Of a stretch of 64,000 nt of DNA, positions 63,585 to 64,000 are shown piece after piece. The notes beneath the pieces were generated by a model, which searched no databases, was not told the origin of the DNA, and saw nothing but the letters and a program-made list of their open reading frames with translations. The stretch spans positions 186,001 to 250,000 of the forward strand of contig NZ_JANUHB010000002.1 in NCBI RefSeq assembly GCF_024756255.1, read 5' to 3'. How positions within the stretch are numbered: the stretch's first letter is position 1; each line of letters starts with the position of its first letter. Made by a program: the position numbers and the translations under genes. The stretch comes from Massilia agilis (lineage in GTDB: Bacteria > Pseudomonadota > Gammaproteobacteria > Burkholderiales > Burkholderiaceae_D).

Positions 63585-64000
63585 TTCGAATCCAGGCTCA
63601 GGGTGTACAGCGTCAGGGTCAGGCGCGCAGTCGGGTAGTCCTCGACCTCGAGGCGCGCGCCACCCCAGAACAGCTGGGTCGGCAGGCTCTCCAGCGCGTT
63701 CATGTAATCGATCATGTCGAGATATTGGCCTCGCACCGTGATCTCAACGCCATGGCGGTACAGCAAACTGCCGGGCTTGGGCGCGACCGCGGGCACGCCG
63801 CCGGCCTCCGGCACGGCGCCAGCGCCCGCCTCGGTTGCCTGCTTGATCGCAGCCAGCTTGGTGGCCACTTCGTTTGTGCTGCCGGCCTTCGGTTCGCCTT
63901 TTGCTTCTGCCGGGGCGGCCGGGGATTCGTTCAGCGAGCTGACCGGCAGAGTGCGCATGGAGAGCAGCTGCAAACGGCCGTTCGCGCGCAGGATGGTGTC
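63569..64000 (-). CDS. mshJ: MSHA biogenesis protein MshJ-like, C-terminal part (5' end outside window)
   Basis: The frame is open at the right edge (DTILRANGRLQLLSMRTLPV continues upstream), so the 5' end lies beyond 64000. MshJ is the PilO-like inner-membrane alignment protein. The visible 143 residues include a Pro/Ala/Glu linker. They also include the ferredoxin-like domain segments LLYRHGVEITVRGQYLDMI, DYMNALESLPTQLFWGGA and ARLTLTLYTLSLDSKWLKL. It overlaps mshK by 16 bases; the operon continues upstream out of view. Confidence 0.85.
   Translation of the reverse strand, partial: DTILRANGRLQLLSMRTLPVSSLNESPAAPAEAKGEPKAGSTNEVATKLAAIKQATEAGAGAVPEAGGVPAVAPKPGSLLYRHGVEITVRGQYLDMIDYMNALESLPTQLFWGGARLEVEDYPTARLTLTLYTLSLDSKWLKL

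Overview
The window is about 65% GC chromosomal DNA of a betaproteobacterium. Its protein sequences and gene neighbourhoods (class I PHA synthase with PhaR, an MSHA-type pilus cluster, bamD/rluD/pgeF, RpfE-like gene with recJ, prfB/lysS) point to Burkholderiales, most likely an Oxalobacteraceae of the Massilia/Telluria/Duganella type. That placement is inferred from the proteins, not measured. I found 54 protein genes (two cut by the window ends) and no rRNA, tRNA, CRISPR array, integrase or transposase. No stretch over 300 bases lacks a gene.

Layout. 1-4.2 kb: two ferritin-like proteins, then an RpfE-like gene overlapping recJ. 4.3-9 kb: an exported NTF2-like protein, a complete Xre/RES toxin-antitoxin module followed at once by a DUF2288 gene, a small exported protein and periplasmic CpdB. 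9-14 kb: prfB with its programmed +1 frameshift, a HAD phosphatase, lysS and convergent ppnN. 14-26.3 kb: POT and OPT peptide transporters, a LysR regulator, an SDR protein, PBP1A, a cN-I type 5'-nucleotidase, a WYL regulator, a GST and a FucP-like sugar transporter. 26.4-31.4 kb: mfd-serB and a small lipoprotein.

31.4-37.4 kb: a branched-chain amino acid (or amide/urea-like) ABC transporter in which LivM and LivG are one polypeptide. The operon has a 9-bp perfect palindrome of NtrC type upstream and a strong hairpin terminator after the binding-protein gene; an EamA exporter follows. 37.5-41.6 kb: an uncharacterised Cys-motif protein, a Mut7-C RNase-like protein, DUF72, trxC, a small membrane protein and cheV. 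41.8-48.2 kb: one 2,151-residue RTX/VCBS secreted protein. 48.4-53.8 kb: rimO with a cystathionine beta-lyase-like gene, then phaC and phaR. 53.8-59.4 kb: a small membrane protein, pgeF-rluD divergent from bamD, yaaA, a PIN protein and a YbdL-like aminotransferase. 59.4-64 kb: an MSHA pilus operon (mshJ-K-L-M-N) on the minus strand, running in from the right edge.

The most unusual content is two families of dispersed palindromic repeats. Family A has six copies. Each intact copy is two facing hairpin arms whose inner stem bases change with compensation, and the copies sit almost only between convergent genes. In two places the repeat's outer edge supplies the stop codon of the adjoining gene. 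Family B has five copies. Four are two-arm palindromes at gene ends, and one is a single arm inserted in frame inside the RpfE-like gene, where it encodes the peptide TVVPAQAGTHA. These repeats probably act as bidirectional terminators or RNA 3'-end structures, but that function is inferred.
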